From positions 1 to 56,925 of the forward strand of contig CALKRN010000001.1 of assembly GCA_937989665.1 (NCBI GenBank): DNA of 56,925 nt, written 5' to 3'. Every line of letters begins with the position of its first letter. Position 1 is the first letter of the stretch. Source of the DNA: an uncultured Desulfomicrobiaceae bacterium. GTDB lineage: Bacteria; Desulfobacterota; Desulfovibrionia; Desulfovibrionales; Desulfomicrobiaceae. A program made the translations under genes and the position numbers. The notes beneath the pieces are model-generated. The model worked only from the letters and a program-made list of their open reading frames with translations, was not told the origin of the DNA and did no database searches. Positions 33,909-44,353 of the stretch are shown piece after piece.

Positions 33909-35021
33909 GTGGATGAGTTGCAGGAAATCCTAAATGAATTTGTCGATGAGGCCACTGAGGTGCTGGGCAATGTCATGACAGACCTCATGGATTTGGAAGG
34001 GAGCTTTGACGATGAAGTTATCAACCGGGTGTACCGGGCGTTTCATTCAGTGAAGGGCAACGCTGGTATGCTCGGCCTCGAGCGCCTCTCGGCCTTTGCC
34101 CATGCGGCGGAGGACGTCCTCTCCCTGGTGCGGGAACGTCGTTTGGAGCCAGACAAGGACCTGGTGACCCTCTTGCTGCGGGCCGTGGACACCATGATAG
34201 GGACTCTCGAAGATATGCGCTGCGGTCAGGGTGATGTCCGAGATGGAGGTGATATTAAGGAACAGCTGGCGGCGATTGTCCAAAAGTTCGGGGGGCCGAA
34301 AGCGAAAAAGCGGCCACCAGCGGTGGTAGAATGCCCCATGATCGAGTCGGATTCCACCCCACCCAAGAAGGAGGTTCGTCCTCCCCACGATCTTCCCCAC
34401 GATCTTCCAGAAGATACGTCCCTAAACCTGAGGGCCAAGGTCAAATGCGAGGCTCAAGATGACCAAAGGATGCCTCAGGCCGCCGAATCTTCTGTCCTTG
34501 CGCCTCCCAAAAAGAAGGAACCAGCAACCTCGGCAGCTGCGCGAGCCCATAGCGTGGACCGCAATGGGCGCTTTCCTCGTGGGGCTTCTCGGACCCAGGA
34601 AGCGCCGCTGCGTATCCTCGTGGTGGAGGACGACTTTTCGGCGCGGCAGCTCCTTGTCAATTTTCTTGCCCAGTTCGGGACCTGCCATGTGGCCAAGGAT
34701 GGATTAGAGGCCATCCATGCCTTCATCCAAGGACACGAAACCGATCAAACTTATGACCTTATTTGCATGGACATTAAGATGCCGGTCATGGACGGGCTCA
34801 TTGCTGCCCGTACCATGCGGGAGATTGAACGTGGCAAGGGTCTCGAAGGCACGGAGGCCGAAGCCATCATCGTCATTACGAGCTCTGTGGAGGACCCGGT
34901 GGCCGTGATCAAGGCCTGTTATGAGTGTGGCGCGAATTACTATTTCCTCAAGCCCCTCGACATAGCTCAAGTGCGGCGCCAACTATTCAAGATGGGGCTC
35001 ACTGCCCTGCTCGAGGGCTAA
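33909..35021 (+). CDS. Second Hpt-REC fusion protein with a long charged linker
   Basis: 370 residues, from a GTG start at 33909 preceded by GAGGAG. N-terminal Hpt (about 1-110) with His46 in Y-R-A-F-H-S-V-K-G-N-A-G-M-L-G, a low-complexity Pro/Lys/Asp linker (130-230, including a P-H-D-L repeat), then a receiver with V-V-E-D-D-F-S-A-R and Asp288 in I-C-M-D-I-K-M-P-V-M-D-G. It pairs with the previous gene as a tandem paralogue that has gained a linker. Likely a phospho-relay hub for the kinases downstream; partner choice is not predictable from sequence. Confidence 0.85.
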   Translation: MDELQEILNEFVDEATEVLGNVMTDLMDLEGSFDDEVINRVYRAFHSVKGNAGMLGLERLSAFAHAAEDVLSLVRERRLEPDKDLVTLLLRAVDTMIGTLEDMRCGQGDVRDGGDIKEQLAAIVQKFGGPKAKKRPPAVVECPMIESDSTPPKKEVRPPHDLPHDLPEDTSLNLRAKVKCEAQDDQRMPQAAESSVLAPPKKKEPATSAAARAHSVDRNGRFPRGASRTQEAPLRILVVEDDFSARQLLVNFLAQFGTCHVAKDGLEAIHAFIQGHETDQTYDLICMDIKMPVMDGLIAARTMREIERGKGLEGTEAEAIIVITSSVEDPVAVIKACYECGANYYFLKPLDIAQVRRQLFKMGLTALLEG

Positions 35022-35024
35022 CTC

Positions 35025-38000
35025 ATGGCAACGCCCAGCTACTATGTCGGCATTGGCGCTTCGGCAGGAGGCCTGGAGGCCATCGAGCATTTTTTCCGCA
35101 ACATGCCGCGGGTCTCGGGCATGGCCTTCATCATTATCCAGCACCTGTCGCCGGATTACAAAAGCCTCATGGTGGAGCTTCTCTCCAAAAAGACCCCCAT
35201 CCCGGTCCACCGGGCGGAAGATGGGATGGAGGTGGAGGCTGATACGATTTATCTCATTCCCCCCAAGAAAAATCTCTACATTTTCCACGGGCGGCTCGTG
35301 CTCAACGAGCAGGAAACAAGGGGGATCAACCTGCCCATTGACATCTTCTTGCGTTCTCTTGCCGAAGATCAGGGGGAGAAGGCGGTTGCCGTCATCCTCT
35401 CGGGGACCGGCAGCGATGGCATGCGCGGGGTGCGGGCCATTAAAGAGCATGGTGGCATGGTCATGGTCCAGGATGAGGCGAGTGCCAAGTTCGACGGCAT
35501 GCCCAAGGCCGCCATTTCCACTGGTTTGGCGGACTTTATCCTTCCCCCCGAGGATATGGCTGCCCAGCTCCTTGCCTTTGCCAAGCGCCAGCCCCTTCTC
35601 ATGGAGAGTGGCCACGAGGACGTCCCGGAAAAGAGCGGCATTATCAAACTCTTTGCCCTCATTAAGAATAAAACCAAGGTGGATTTCTCGTACTATAAGC
35701 CAAGCACGGTGAACCGCCGCATCGAACGGCGCATGACCGTCACCCAAGTGGCGAGTCTTGAAGAGTACATCGATTATGTGCAAAGCCACCCGGCGGAAAT
35801 TGGCGCCCTCTATAAGGAATTGCTGATTGGCGTGACGAGTTTTTTTCGTGACGCCGAGGCCTTTGAATACTTGGCCCAAAACTGCTTACCACCGCTTCTG
35901 CAAGGAATCAGTGGCCGCGAGGTGCGCTTTTGGGTGGCCGGCTGCTCCTCAGGAGAGGAGGCCTATAGCCTGGCCATCCTCGCCCGAGAGTACATGGAAG
36001 AATATAACGATCGAAAGCAAATCAAGATCTTTGCCACGGATTTGGACCAAAATGCTATTCAAATTGCGGCATCGGGTTCATATCCAGAGAGTATTGCCGC
36101 TGATGTCAACCCAACACTGCTGACTAAATACTTCCATAAAAATGGAGATTCGTTTCAGGTTGCTCGGAGTATCAGGGAGATGGTCGTCTTCGCACGCCAC
36201 AATCTCATCTCTGATCCGCCCTTTACGAATATTGATCTCATCAGTTGTCGCAACTTGCTCATTTATCTCCAGCCGGCCATTCAACGGAAGGTTTTTGAGT
36301 TCTTTAATTTTTCTCTGAACCCAGGTGGTATTTTGTTTCTGGGGTCGAGTGAAACCGTTGGAGAAGCCTCGGTGTTCTTTGAGCCCGTCCATCACAAGCA
36401 CAAGATATTCCGTTCACTGGGTGCCCAGCGCACGGTCAAGACGACGGACTTTAAGCCCTTGCCCTACCAGCCTCCAGGGAGTCCGCTTTACGATTCCTAT
36501 GCCCAATTGCGTCGGGGCCTTGGGGCAGTGGATGAACGGGTGCTGGAGCGTTTCCTTTTGGGTCTGGAAGGCGACATCCTGCCCTTGTCGGCTATCGTCA
36601 ACGAGCAGATGGATGTCATCCACGTCTTTGGTGATGCCTCGGCCATTTTTCGTATTCCTTCTGGTCGGCTGTCCACGGATTTAGCCACCTTGGCGCGCAA
36701 GGAGCTGGCCATCCCGTTGACGAGCGCCACCCAGAAGGCCTTTCGCAGCGGAGAGCCGCAGGAGATTACTTTACTTGTAGGGGAAGGGGAGTCCCGGGAA
36801 ACCATGACCGTGCGCGTGCGGCCCCTGCCTCAGCGCAAGGGCCACGCCAACTTGGCGGCTCTTATCTTCCTGCCAGCATCCTCCCTCCAGGCCGGTGGGG
36901 TTCAAACGGTTGTCTATGACCTCAACAAAGAGACTGAGGAACGCATCCGCGACCTCGAAACCGAACTCCAGCTGACCCGCGAAAACCTCCAGGCCACCAT
37001 TGAGGAGCTGGAAACCTCCAATGAAGAGCTACAGGCGACCAATGAAGAGCTTCTTGCCTCCAATGAAGAGCTCCAGTCCACCAACGAAGAGCTCCAGTCC
37101 ACCAACGAAGAGCTCCACACCGTCAATGCCGAGTATCAGAACAAGATCTATGAACTCACGGCCTTGCACCACGATGTGGACAACATCCTCAATTCCACGG
37201 GGATCGGCATCCTCTTGCTTGACGAGCACAAGGCTATTCGTCGCTTTTCGCCGCCGGTGACGCGCATCTTTTCCATTCTCGACCAGGATGTGGGACGGCC
37301 CTTTACCCATATTACCCACAATCTCGAAGGGGTGGACTTGCCTGCCTTGGTCGATGAGGTCATGGCCGCCAAGCAACCTCAAGTATGTGAAGTGCGCTCC
37401 CGCTACGGCCAAATCTACCACATGCAGGTCAGTCCTTATTCCGTGGGGCCATCGGAGTTCGCCGGGGTGGTGCTCACGTTTCTGGACGTTACCGCCACCA
37501 CGCACATGCGCCGCGAGCTTTCCTTGCTGGAGCGCCGCCTCCAGGAAGCCTTGCGTCTAGCGCGTCTTGGGTTTTGGGTGGGACACGGCCCAAGGTTTGA
37601 TCAGTATTGGGGCGAGGAGACCTTTGCCGTGTTTGGCTTGCCTCCCAAAAGCGCCATGTCCCTGAGCGAGATTCTGGAGCTCTTTAAGGCTGAGTACCAA
37701 CCCTTGATCCATGACGCCTTCTTGCGTCTGGGCAAGGAACGCACCCCCATGGATATGATTGCCCAGCTCCGACCAGACTTGGGGAACAAATGGATCCGAG
37801 TCCTCGGGCGGTGGGAAGAGACGGAAGGCGGGATTGAAGTGCGTGGTGTCTACCAGGACGTCACCCATGTTCAAGAGCTCCGCGAGCGGCTTGCCCTTTT
37901 GGAGCGCGAAGGAAGGGGAGAGGACCTTTACCGCTACTTTTTTTCTTCCCTGCCTTACGGCGCGGTGGTCCAGGATGCCACGGGTCAGATCATTGATGCC

Positions 38001-38324
38001 AACCCCACTGCGGAACAGATCCTGGGGCGAAGCCTGGCCACCATGCAAGGACGGACCTCGGAAGACCCTGAGTGGCGGGCCGTGCGCGAAGATGGCAGCG
38101 AGTTTCCCGGTGCCGAGCATCCGTCTATGCTGGCCTTGCGTCGAGGTCAGGATGTCTTGGGTGTCGTTATGGGGGTGTGGCGGCCATCGGATCAGAGCTG
38201 GGTCTGGTTGCGGGTGAACGCCTATCCCGTGCGTTGCTCCGCTGAGGGGGCACCGTGTCAGGTACTTACCATCTTCGAACCAGTGGCCACCTCTCCCCAG
38301 CCACTTTTGCGGGGGAACGCATGA
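35025..38324 (+). CDS. CheB-CheR-PAS fusion protein
   Basis: 1099 residues. CheB methylesterase at 1-190 with Ser13 (G-A-S-A-G-G), His40 (I-Q-H-L-S) and Asp131 (G-S-D-G-M-R-G); CheR from about 205 with [25 protein letters not shown] and S-C-R-N-L-L-I-Y-L; then a coiled coil of six heptads built on x-x-x-N-E-E-L, and PAS-type sensor segments to the C-terminus ([34 protein letters not shown]). No kinase domain is present, unlike some relatives that end in a histidine kinase; the sensor kinase is probably supplied by the next gene. Three bases after the previous stop. Confidence 0.92.
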   Translation: MATPSYYVGIGASAGGLEAIEHFFRNMPRVSGMAFIIIQHLSPDYKSLMVELLSKKTPIPVHRAEDGMEVEADTIYLIPPKKNLYIFHGRLVLNEQETRGINLPIDIFLRSLAEDQGEKAVAVILSGTGSDGMRGVRAIKEHGGMVMVQDEASAKFDGMPKAAISTGLADFILPPEDMAAQLLAFAKRQPLLMESGHEDVPEKSGIIKLFALIKNKTKVDFSYYKPSTVNRRIERRMTVTQVASLEEYIDYVQSHPAEIGALYKELLIGVTSFFRDAEAFEYLAQNCLPPLLQGISGREVRFWVAGCSSGEEAYSLAILAREYMEEYNDRKQIKIFATDLDQNAIQIAASGSYPESIAADVNPTLLTKYFHKNGDSFQVARSIREMVVFARHNLISDPPFTNIDLISCRNLLIYLQPAIQRKVFEFFNFSLNPGGILFLGSSETVGEASVFFEPVHHKHKIFRSLGAQRTVKTTDFKPLPYQPPGSPLYDSYAQLRRGLGAVDERVLERFLLGLEGDILPLSAIVNEQMDVIHVFGDASAIFRIPSGRLSTDLATLARKELAIPLTSATQKAFRSGEPQEITLLVGEGESRETMTVRVRPLPQRKGHANLAALIFLPASSLQAGGVQTVVYDLNKETEERIRDLETELQLTRENLQATIEELETSNEELQATNEELLASNEELQSTNEELQSTNEELHTVNAEYQNKIYELTALHHDVDNILNSTGIGILLLDEHKAIRRFSPPVTRIFSILDQDVGRPFTHITHNLEGVDLPALVDEVMAAKQPQVCEVRSRYGQIYHMQVSPYSVGPSEFAGVVLTFLDVTATTHMRRELSLLERRLQEALRLARLGFWVGHGPRFDQYWGEETFAVFGLPPKSAMSLSEILELFKAEYQPLIHDAFLRLGKERTPMDMIAQLRPDLGNKWIRVLGRWEETEGGIEVRGVYQDVTHVQELRERLALLEREGRGEDLYRYFFSSLPYGAVVQDATGQIIDANPTAEQILGRSLATMQGRTSEDPEWRAVREDGSEFPGAEHPSMLALRRGQDVLGVVMGVWRPSDQSWVWLRVNAYPVRCSAEGAPCQVLTIFEPVATSPQPLLRGNA
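37011..37136 (+). repeat. 21-bp tandem repeats encoding a heptad coiled coil
   Basis: Six 21-base units encode successive x-x-x-N-E-E-L heptads in the CheB-CheR-PAS protein. Units 37068-37088 and 37089-37109 are identical, the others diverged by a few bases. This is the coiled coil typical of these fusions; unit number may vary between strains by recombination. Confidence 0.85.
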
Positions 38325-40048
38325 GCGAAGCTCGCCGGCAGCGTATCGAGACCTTGCAGCAGCGGGTCGATGCTGTAACCCAGGAGGGCCGTATCCTCCC
38401 CGAAGATGCAGCCCTTATTGAAGAATTGGTGGCAGAGCTTGCCGTGTACAAGGGTGAGCTGGAGGTGCAAAATGAGACCCTGCGCGAGACCATGGCCGCC
38501 CTTGAGGCATCGCGTGCCCGGTTTATGCGCCTCTTCCAGCAGGCCCCCATTGGCTATGCGGTACTCGATGCTGGCGGTGTTATCCGCGAGGCCAATGCTG
38601 CCTTGGCCGCACTCCTCGACCTCCCGCAGGACCGGCTCCAGGGACGGCATTTGTACCGCTTGCTCTCCCCGCAGAGCGCAGCGGCCTTTGCCTTCCGCTT
38701 CCATGAACTCCTCGACTCGCAAAATCCTCGCAGCTTTGATGGGGAGTTGGTGGCGTCTGAGGGGACGGTGGTGCCAGTGCGCTTTGTCCTCTCTTGCGAC
38801 CAAGAAGCCTGCCCTCAGGAAGAAGGCCAAGTGCTTCTTGCCATCATCGACATGACCTTGGTGCGCCGGCGGGAGATGGAACTGGCGCGCGCCGTGGAGG
38901 CCGCTCAGGCCGCGGACAAGGCCAAAAGTGAATTCTTGGCCACCATGAGCCATGAACTGCGCACTCCACTCAACGGCATCCTCGGAATGCTGCAACTTTT
39001 GGCGGACTCCTCCCTGGAAGAGGAACAGCGTTTTTATGTGGAGCAGGCCCGTAGTGCTTCCCGCCACTTGGTGCGCCTGCTCTCCGATATCCTCGACTTT
39101 GCTCGTCTGGATGCTGGTCGGCCTGAACCGGTTTGGGAGCGGTTTACGCTGACCACCGATATACTCGAACCCATCCGCGGTGCCTTCCATCTCGAAGCCC
39201 AAAGTAAAGGTTTGGAGTTGCATCTGGAGGTGGCGCCCGAAACGCCATCTGGACTGGTAGGGGATGCAGGTCGCTTGCGCCAAATCCTCCTCAACTTGGT
39301 GGGCAATGCCATTAAATACACCCCCGAAGGCAAAGTCACCGTGCTGGTGGAGCCATGCCGCCAGGGCTTGCGTCTGTGGGTAGAAGACACGGGCGTTGGG
39401 ATGGGGGATGCTTTCTTGGCTCATCTTTTTGAGCCTTTTCGTCGTGGGGCACACTTGACCTCCACAAGCGGGGTGGGACTTGGCATGGCCATTGTGGCCC
39501 GCCTTGTGCGGCTTTTGGGGGGGAGCTTGTGCGTGGCGAGTGCCCCGGCAAGCGGGACCACGGTGGTGGTCACTGTGCCAGCCCGGCCTGTAGGGGAGGT
39601 CGCCCCGACCGAGGCAGCTGCGGTGGTGGCGCCCGTGGAACCATCGTGTACGGGCCGCGTGCGGGTGCTGGTAGTAGAAGACGAGGATATCAACCGCTTT
39701 GTGGCGGTGCGGTTGCTGCGTAGCCGTGGATACGATGTGCGCGAGGCTAAAAATGGTGCGGAGGCCCTTGAGTGGCTTGCCGAAGAGTGCTTTGATGTCG
39801 TGCTTATGGATATCCAAATGCCGGTGCTGGATGGAATTGAGACGACACGCCGTATTCGGAGTTCTTCGCTGCCATACCGGGATATTCCCATCCTTGCCAT
39901 GACTGCCCATAGCCTGCAGGAGGATCGGGAGCGTGTCCGGGCGGCGGGCATGCATGCCCATATCTCGAAACCGTTTGATATCGCTCAGGTTGAGGAGGCT
40001 ATCCAGGAAGCGCTGGGCTGGCGGCAGGTGCGGGGGGATGTCGTATGA
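38321..40048 (+). CDS. PAS hybrid histidine kinase (PAS-HisKA-HATPase-REC)
   Basis: 575 residues, no membrane segment. An N-terminal coiled coil ([19 protein letters not shown]) leads to one PAS domain (about 70-190). HisKA follows with phospho-acceptor His211 in [15 protein letters not shown]. The HATPase has N box [13 protein letters not shown]1 E-D-T-G-V-G-M and G2 G-V-G-L-G-M-A-I-V. The C-terminal receiver has Asp497 in [12 protein letters not shown]. Start chosen at M-S-E-A-R-R-Q because it overlaps the preceding stop (ATGA). Cytosolic sensor that may feed the Hpt-REC proteins. Confidence 0.93.
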   Translation: MSEARRQRIETLQQRVDAVTQEGRILPEDAALIEELVAELAVYKGELEVQNETLRETMAALEASRARFMRLFQQAPIGYAVLDAGGVIREANAALAALLDLPQDRLQGRHLYRLLSPQSAAAFAFRFHELLDSQNPRSFDGELVASEGTVVPVRFVLSCDQEACPQEEGQVLLAIIDMTLVRRREMELARAVEAAQAADKAKSEFLATMSHELRTPLNGILGMLQLLADSSLEEEQRFYVEQARSASRHLVRLLSDILDFARLDAGRPEPVWERFTLTTDILEPIRGAFHLEAQSKGLELHLEVAPETPSGLVGDAGRLRQILLNLVGNAIKYTPEGKVTVLVEPCRQGLRLWVEDTGVGMGDAFLAHLFEPFRRGAHLTSTSGVGLGMAIVARLVRLLGGSLCVASAPASGTTVVVTVPARPVGEVAPTEAAAVVAPVEPSCTGRVRVLVVEDEDINRFVAVRLLRSRGYDVREAKNGAEALEWLAEECFDVVLMDIQMPVLDGIETTRRIRSSSLPYRDIPILAMTAHSLQEDRERVRAAGMHAHISKPFDIAQVEEAIQEALGWRQVRGDVV

Positions 40049-41610
40049 AGAGCTACCGCAGGATGAAGCCTGAGGAATTGGCCCATTTTATCCAGGCACA
40101 GGGGGTACCTGAGGGGGTCCGTCAAATCATGCTCGAGGTCCTCTGGGACCTGAAGCAATACGAAGAAGAACTCCATATCCAAAACGAGGAACTGCGCCGT
40201 GCGGCAGTGGAATTAGAGGCCATGGCCGAGCGCTACAGCACCTTGTTTCGCGCTGCTCCAGTGGGTTTGGCGCTCCTCGATCCCCGTGGTCTGGTCCGTC
40301 GGGCCAATGCCGCCATGGCAGACCTCGTGGGTGCGCAGGTCCAGCAGATCGAAAACAACCCGGTGACCATTTTTTTGCATCGAGACAGCGTTGAGATCTT
40401 TTTTGCCATGCTAGCGCGTGCGGTGCGGGGGGAGAGTCCGCGCGAACGATTGCTCTTGGCCGCCAACCAACACCCGGTCTCGGCAAGTCTTGGGCCGGTG
40501 GCGGCTGATGAGTTGATCCTGGCGCTGGTGGACCAGGGTCCGGAGGAGGTGGCGCGCGAAGATCAGCGCCGCGCCTTGGCCAGTTTTCGGACCTTAATAG
40601 AGCGGACGCCCTTGGGGTTATGTATCACTAATCCCAACGGAATATTTGAATATGTCAATCCGGCCTATTGTCGGCTCTACGGCTACACAACGGATGAGCT
40701 TGTGGGCCGTCACTTTACGGTGGTCGTACCGGAGGAGCACCGTGCCGCTCTAAGCGCTCTCCATGATCGGTTCATTGTAGGGGAGGCCGAACTGCGCGGG
40801 GAGTGGGAGGTGGTGCGCAAAGATGGACAGCGTTTGCATATCCTTGCGGATGCCGCTCGCATCCAGGGGGAAGATGGCGCCCCTCGCAAAGTGACTTTTG
40901 TCATGGACATCACCGAACGGGTGAACGCGGAACGCCTGCGTCAGGACATTGAGGCCATCGTGCGCCATGACCTGCGTGCCCCGCTGTCCGGCATTGTCGG
41001 CCTCACGCCGCTTCTCCTTGACTCCCCCCACCTCGATGCGGAGGAGCGGCAGATGGTAGCGGCCATCCACAAAGCGGGTCGCCGGATGCTGCGCATGCTG
41101 AGCGAGTCGGTCTCGTTGGTGGCCATGGAACGGGGAACTTACGAACTCAAGGCCCAGAGTGTGGATTTGAGGGCAGTCCTGCAGGAAGTTGTGGCAGACC
41201 TTGACGACTTGCGGCACCGCAAGCGGCTGCAGATAGAGATTACATGGAGCCAATGTTTTCACGAGCAATGTCTGGTCCTTGGGGAGGAAGCGTTGCTCTA
41301 TTCCATCTTTGCTAATCTGATCCGCAATGCCATGGAGGCTTCGCCAATAGGCGCTTTGGTAAGCGTATCTAGCTTTTGTGGCCCCCAAGTCGTGATCACT
41401 ATCCACAATCAGGGCACCATCCCGCCGGAATTTTTACCCCGACTGTTTGAGAAGTATGCCACCTGGGGCAAGCAAGGGGGCACGGGCCTGGGGACGTATA
41501 GTGCTCGGCTCATGGCGCGTACCATGGGGGGAGATGTGCTGGTAGAAAGCAGTGCGGGCGAGGTGCGGTTTTCGGTCATTCTTCCCGCAGCCACGGAGCA
41601 CCATGACTGA
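40045..41610 (+). CDS. PAS histidine kinase (PAS-PAS-HisKA-HATPase)
   Basis: 521 residues, soluble. Two PAS domains (about 60-165 and 180-290; the second has N-P-A-Y-C-R-L-Y-G-Y-T-T-D-E-L-V-G-R), then HisKA with His308 in I-V-R-H-D-L-R-A-P-L-S-G and HATPase with N box F-A-N-L-I-R-N-A-M-E-A and G2 G-G-T-G-L-G-T-Y-S-A-R. The N-terminal L-x-x-Y-E-E-E-L-H-I-Q-N-E-E-L-R coiled-coil motif resembles that of the previous kinase. No receiver is fused, so it must phosphorylate a separate regulator, probably one of the receivers in this cluster. Starts in the previous stop (ATGA). Confidence 0.92.
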   Translation: MKSYRRMKPEELAHFIQAQGVPEGVRQIMLEVLWDLKQYEEELHIQNEELRRAAVELEAMAERYSTLFRAAPVGLALLDPRGLVRRANAAMADLVGAQVQQIENNPVTIFLHRDSVEIFFAMLARAVRGESPRERLLLAANQHPVSASLGPVAADELILALVDQGPEEVAREDQRRALASFRTLIERTPLGLCITNPNGIFEYVNPAYCRLYGYTTDELVGRHFTVVVPEEHRAALSALHDRFIVGEAELRGEWEVVRKDGQRLHILADAARIQGEDGAPRKVTFVMDITERVNAERLRQDIEAIVRHDLRAPLSGIVGLTPLLLDSPHLDAEERQMVAAIHKAGRRMLRMLSESVSLVAMERGTYELKAQSVDLRAVLQEVVADLDDLRHRKRLQIEITWSQCFHEQCLVLGEEALLYSIFANLIRNAMEASPIGALVSVSSFCGPQVVITIHNQGTIPPEFLPRLFEKYATWGKQGGTGLGTYSARLMARTMGGDVLVESSAGEVRFSVILPAATEHHD

Positions 41611-44353
41611 AGAAGAATTGCGTAACCACATGCGCCTCGTGCGCCGGGAACTCGAGGAACTGCGGCAAACGAGCGCTATGATGCGGGCCATCTTTGAAGA
41701 GAGCCCGGTGGGTATTGCCGTATATTCTCCCTGGCAGGACGGCGAGGACTTTGTCTTTGTGGATCTCAATCCTGCAGGGGAGCGCTTGGTGGGGCTATCA
41801 CGGGATATGGTCATTGGCCGTTACCTGTCCGACCTCTTTCCCGGGGTTCGGGCCATGGGGCTTTTGGATGCCTTGGCCACGGCCTGGCGTACCGGCACCC
41901 CCCAGCGTCTCTCTCCTCGGCAATACCGGGATGGTCGCATCCAGTTGTGGGCGGAAAACCACATCACTCCCCTTCGCACGCGGCATGTGATGAGTATTTT
42001 TTTTGATGTCACGGGTTGGATTAAATGTCGGCAGGAGGAGCGTCGGGGGGTCGTGCGTTTTCGCCGCCTCTACGAGCGCTTGCATGAAGGTTTTTGCTTT
42101 GTGGGGAAGGATGGCCGCATCCTCGAAGCCAACCCCGCCATGGAGGCCCTGCTCGGGGCAGCCCCGGGAGGCCTGGTAGGGCAACGATGGGAAGCGCTCG
42201 TCTCCCCGGCTTCGCAGCCTGTGGTCGCGGTGTTGGACGCGTTGCTGCGAGAGCGCGGGTCAGCACCGCTTTTGGAACTGGAGTTCGTGGGCGCCGCTGG
42301 TCTGGTGCCGGTGCACCTGACTGCGTACCAGGAAGACGAGGGGTGGTGGGCGATGGTGCGCAATGCCAGCGAAGCCCGGCGCCTGCGGGAGCTTGTTGCC
42401 TGGCAGCAAAAGACGCAGCAGACCTATGCCGCCTTGGGGATTGCCCTCCTGGGAGAAGACGACCTGGAGACCTTGGGGCGCAAAGTCGTGGACGCGGCGG
42501 TGGAGCTTACCGGAAGCCAGTATGGCTTTGTTGGCTACCTGCGCGAGGATGGGACAATGGTGTCAGCCGCAAGTTCGATCGCCATGGCCGACTGCCAGAT
42601 GCAGGAACGTCCCCTCGTGTTTGCCCATCTCCACGGCCTCTGGGCCGAGGCGATATGCACTGGCGTGCCGGTGCGGGTGGACGATGTGGCCAGCCACCCA
42701 TTGGCGCGGGGCCTGCCCCAGGGTCATGTGGCCATCACCAGTTTTTACGCCTACCCCATTCGAGATGGGGGGCAGGTGGTCGGAGAGATCGCCGTGGCCA
42801 ATGCCCCTGGGGGCTATGGGGACGAACGGGTGGAGGAGGTGCTGGAGCGGCTGGCAACCATCTATGCCGTGGCCTTACGCCGTACGCGGGCGTGGGAAGC
42901 ACGGGTGGCCATGGAGCGGCAGCAGGCCGAAGTCGTGTTCCACAAGGCCCAGCATTTGGCCAAAGAGGCGATGGGTCGCCTTCTGCCAACGGCGGAGATT
43001 GTCCTTGATTTGGCCCTTCGCCTCGAAGACCAACCTTTGGGGGTGCGCCAGCGCGGCTACGTGGAGGGGATCGTGGAGAGCGCCCGGGGATTGGTGCGGG
43101 GGCTCAGCCAGGCACGGTTCCTCTTTGAAGACAAGAACGTGCTCCATGATGCGGTTTTCGATCTCCGGGAAACCTTGAGGCAGTTGGTGGCGGGGCAGCG
43201 CCCCCTGTGGGCGGCCAAAGGCCTTTCCCTCGAGCTTCACGTGGAGCCAGAGGTGCCGCAGTGGGTGCGCGGGGATGTGGGGAGGCTGAGCTACGTCCTT
43301 GAACAGCTCCTCGACAATGCCCTGGCCGCTACCGAAAGCGGTGGGGCGCGGCTGGCGGTTTTTGCCCTGCCGGAGCAAGCCGAGGGCGAACGCGTGGAGC
43401 TCCGGTTTTGTGTGGAGGACTCTGGGGTGGGAATCCCGGAAGGGCAGCAGGCCAATATCGCTACCTTTTTTGCGCAGGGCTATGGTGAGGGCGGCGGCAT
43501 GGGACTGGCCGCGGTGCGGCGGATTGTGGAGGCCGTTGGTGGCTCTTTCCACCTCTCCAGTCGGTTGGGTTCTGGCACCATGGTGTGCCTCACCTTTCCC
43601 CTTCATCGTAGCGCCCCGCTCGAGGATGCCCCCGTGATCCTGATGGTGGACGATGAAGCCATGCAGCGCCAGGCACTACGCCATCTGGTGGCTAGTCTTG
43701 GCCGGTTTGTCGTCCAAGAAGCCGCGAGCGGAGCCGAGGCCCTGCACCTCCTTGCCCGCGAGCCAGTGCACCTTGTTTTGATCGATATGCTGCTGCCGGA
43801 TATGTCTGGGCTGGAGGTGGTACGCACCTTGCGCCAACGGGAGCGCACTCTTGATCTGTCTCCCACCCCCGTATGGCTCATAACGGGGTTGGACGCCGAC
43901 GCATTGCCCCCGTTGGAAGACCCTGAACTTGGCCTGCTGGTCTCCGGCGTCCTCTCCAAGCCCCTTGAGCCTGCTGTCCTTGGGCACGTCCTTCAGCAAT
44001 CCGGGCTTGCGGTTGCCCAGGAGTGGGACGAAGCCACTGCCTTGGCCCAACTTGGGGGCAATGCCACCCTTCTTGCCGAGTTACGGCGCATGTTTGTGCA
44101 GGAATCTCCCCATCGCCTTGCTGAGGCCGAGGCAGCCCTAGAGCGGGGAGATGTCTCCAGCGCCCTGCGCGCCCTCCATGCCCTCAAAGGCAATGCCGCC
44201 ACCGTAGGGGCCATGGGCGTCAGCGCCGTTGCCCGGGCTGCCCACGAGGCCCTTCGCCTAGGGCACGTGGCTGAGGCCATTGTCCTTTTGCCAGCGTTGC
44301 GTCAGGCCTTGGAACAAGTCCTTGTCCTCTGCCGGAGGTCCCATGAGTCCTGA
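41603..44353 (+). CDS. Hybrid sensor PAS-PAS-GAF-DHp*-HATPase-REC-Hpt with Met at the phospho-acceptor His position
   Basis: 916 residues from ATG 41603 (8-base overlap with the previous gene). Two PAS domains, a GAF domain (about 275-430), then a DHp helix pair that aligns well with the neighbouring kinase but reads H-L-A-K-E-A-M-G-R-L-L-P where the neighbour has [12 protein letters not shown]: the His is Met457. The HATPase keeps N box L-L-D-N-A-L-A, G1 E-D-S-G-V-G-I and G2 G-G-G-M-G-L-A-A-V. The receiver has Asp728 (V-L-I-D-M-L-L-P) and the C-terminal Hpt has His859 (A-L-H-A-L-K-G-N-A). It may serve as a sensor-relay that accepts phosphate from another kinase through REC-Hpt. Confidence 0.85.
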   Translation: MTEEELRNHMRLVRRELEELRQTSAMMRAIFEESPVGIAVYSPWQDGEDFVFVDLNPAGERLVGLSRDMVIGRYLSDLFPGVRAMGLLDALATAWRTGTPQRLSPRQYRDGRIQLWAENHITPLRTRHVMSIFFDVTGWIKCRQEERRGVVRFRRLYERLHEGFCFVGKDGRILEANPAMEALLGAAPGGLVGQRWEALVSPASQPVVAVLDALLRERGSAPLLELEFVGAAGLVPVHLTAYQEDEGWWAMVRNASEARRLRELVAWQQKTQQTYAALGIALLGEDDLETLGRKVVDAAVELTGSQYGFVGYLREDGTMVSAASSIAMADCQMQERPLVFAHLHGLWAEAICTGVPVRVDDVASHPLARGLPQGHVAITSFYAYPIRDGGQVVGEIAVANAPGGYGDERVEEVLERLATIYAVALRRTRAWEARVAMERQQAEVVFHKAQHLAKEAMGRLLPTAEIVLDLALRLEDQPLGVRQRGYVEGIVESARGLVRGLSQARFLFEDKNVLHDAVFDLRETLRQLVAGQRPLWAAKGLSLELHVEPEVPQWVRGDVGRLSYVLEQLLDNALAATESGGARLAVFALPEQAEGERVELRFCVEDSGVGIPEGQQANIATFFAQGYGEGGGMGLAAVRRIVEAVGGSFHLSSRLGSGTMVCLTFPLHRSAPLEDAPVILMVDDEAMQRQALRHLVASLGRFVVQEAASGAEALHLLAREPVHLVLIDMLLPDMSGLEVVRTLRQRERTLDLSPTPVWLITGLDADALPPLEDPELGLLVSGVLSKPLEPAVLGHVLQQSGLAVAQEWDEATALAQLGGNATLLAELRRMFVQESPHRLAEAEAALERGDVSSALRALHALKGNAATVGAMGVSAVARAAHEALRLGHVAEAIVLLPALRQALEQVLVLCRRSHES

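Noticed and set aside
38258..39961. Minus-strand open frame of 567 codons opposite the PAS hybrid kinase
   Set aside because: Shadow of the kinase frame; no motifs, and the forward gene has complete HisKA, HATPase and receiver motifs.
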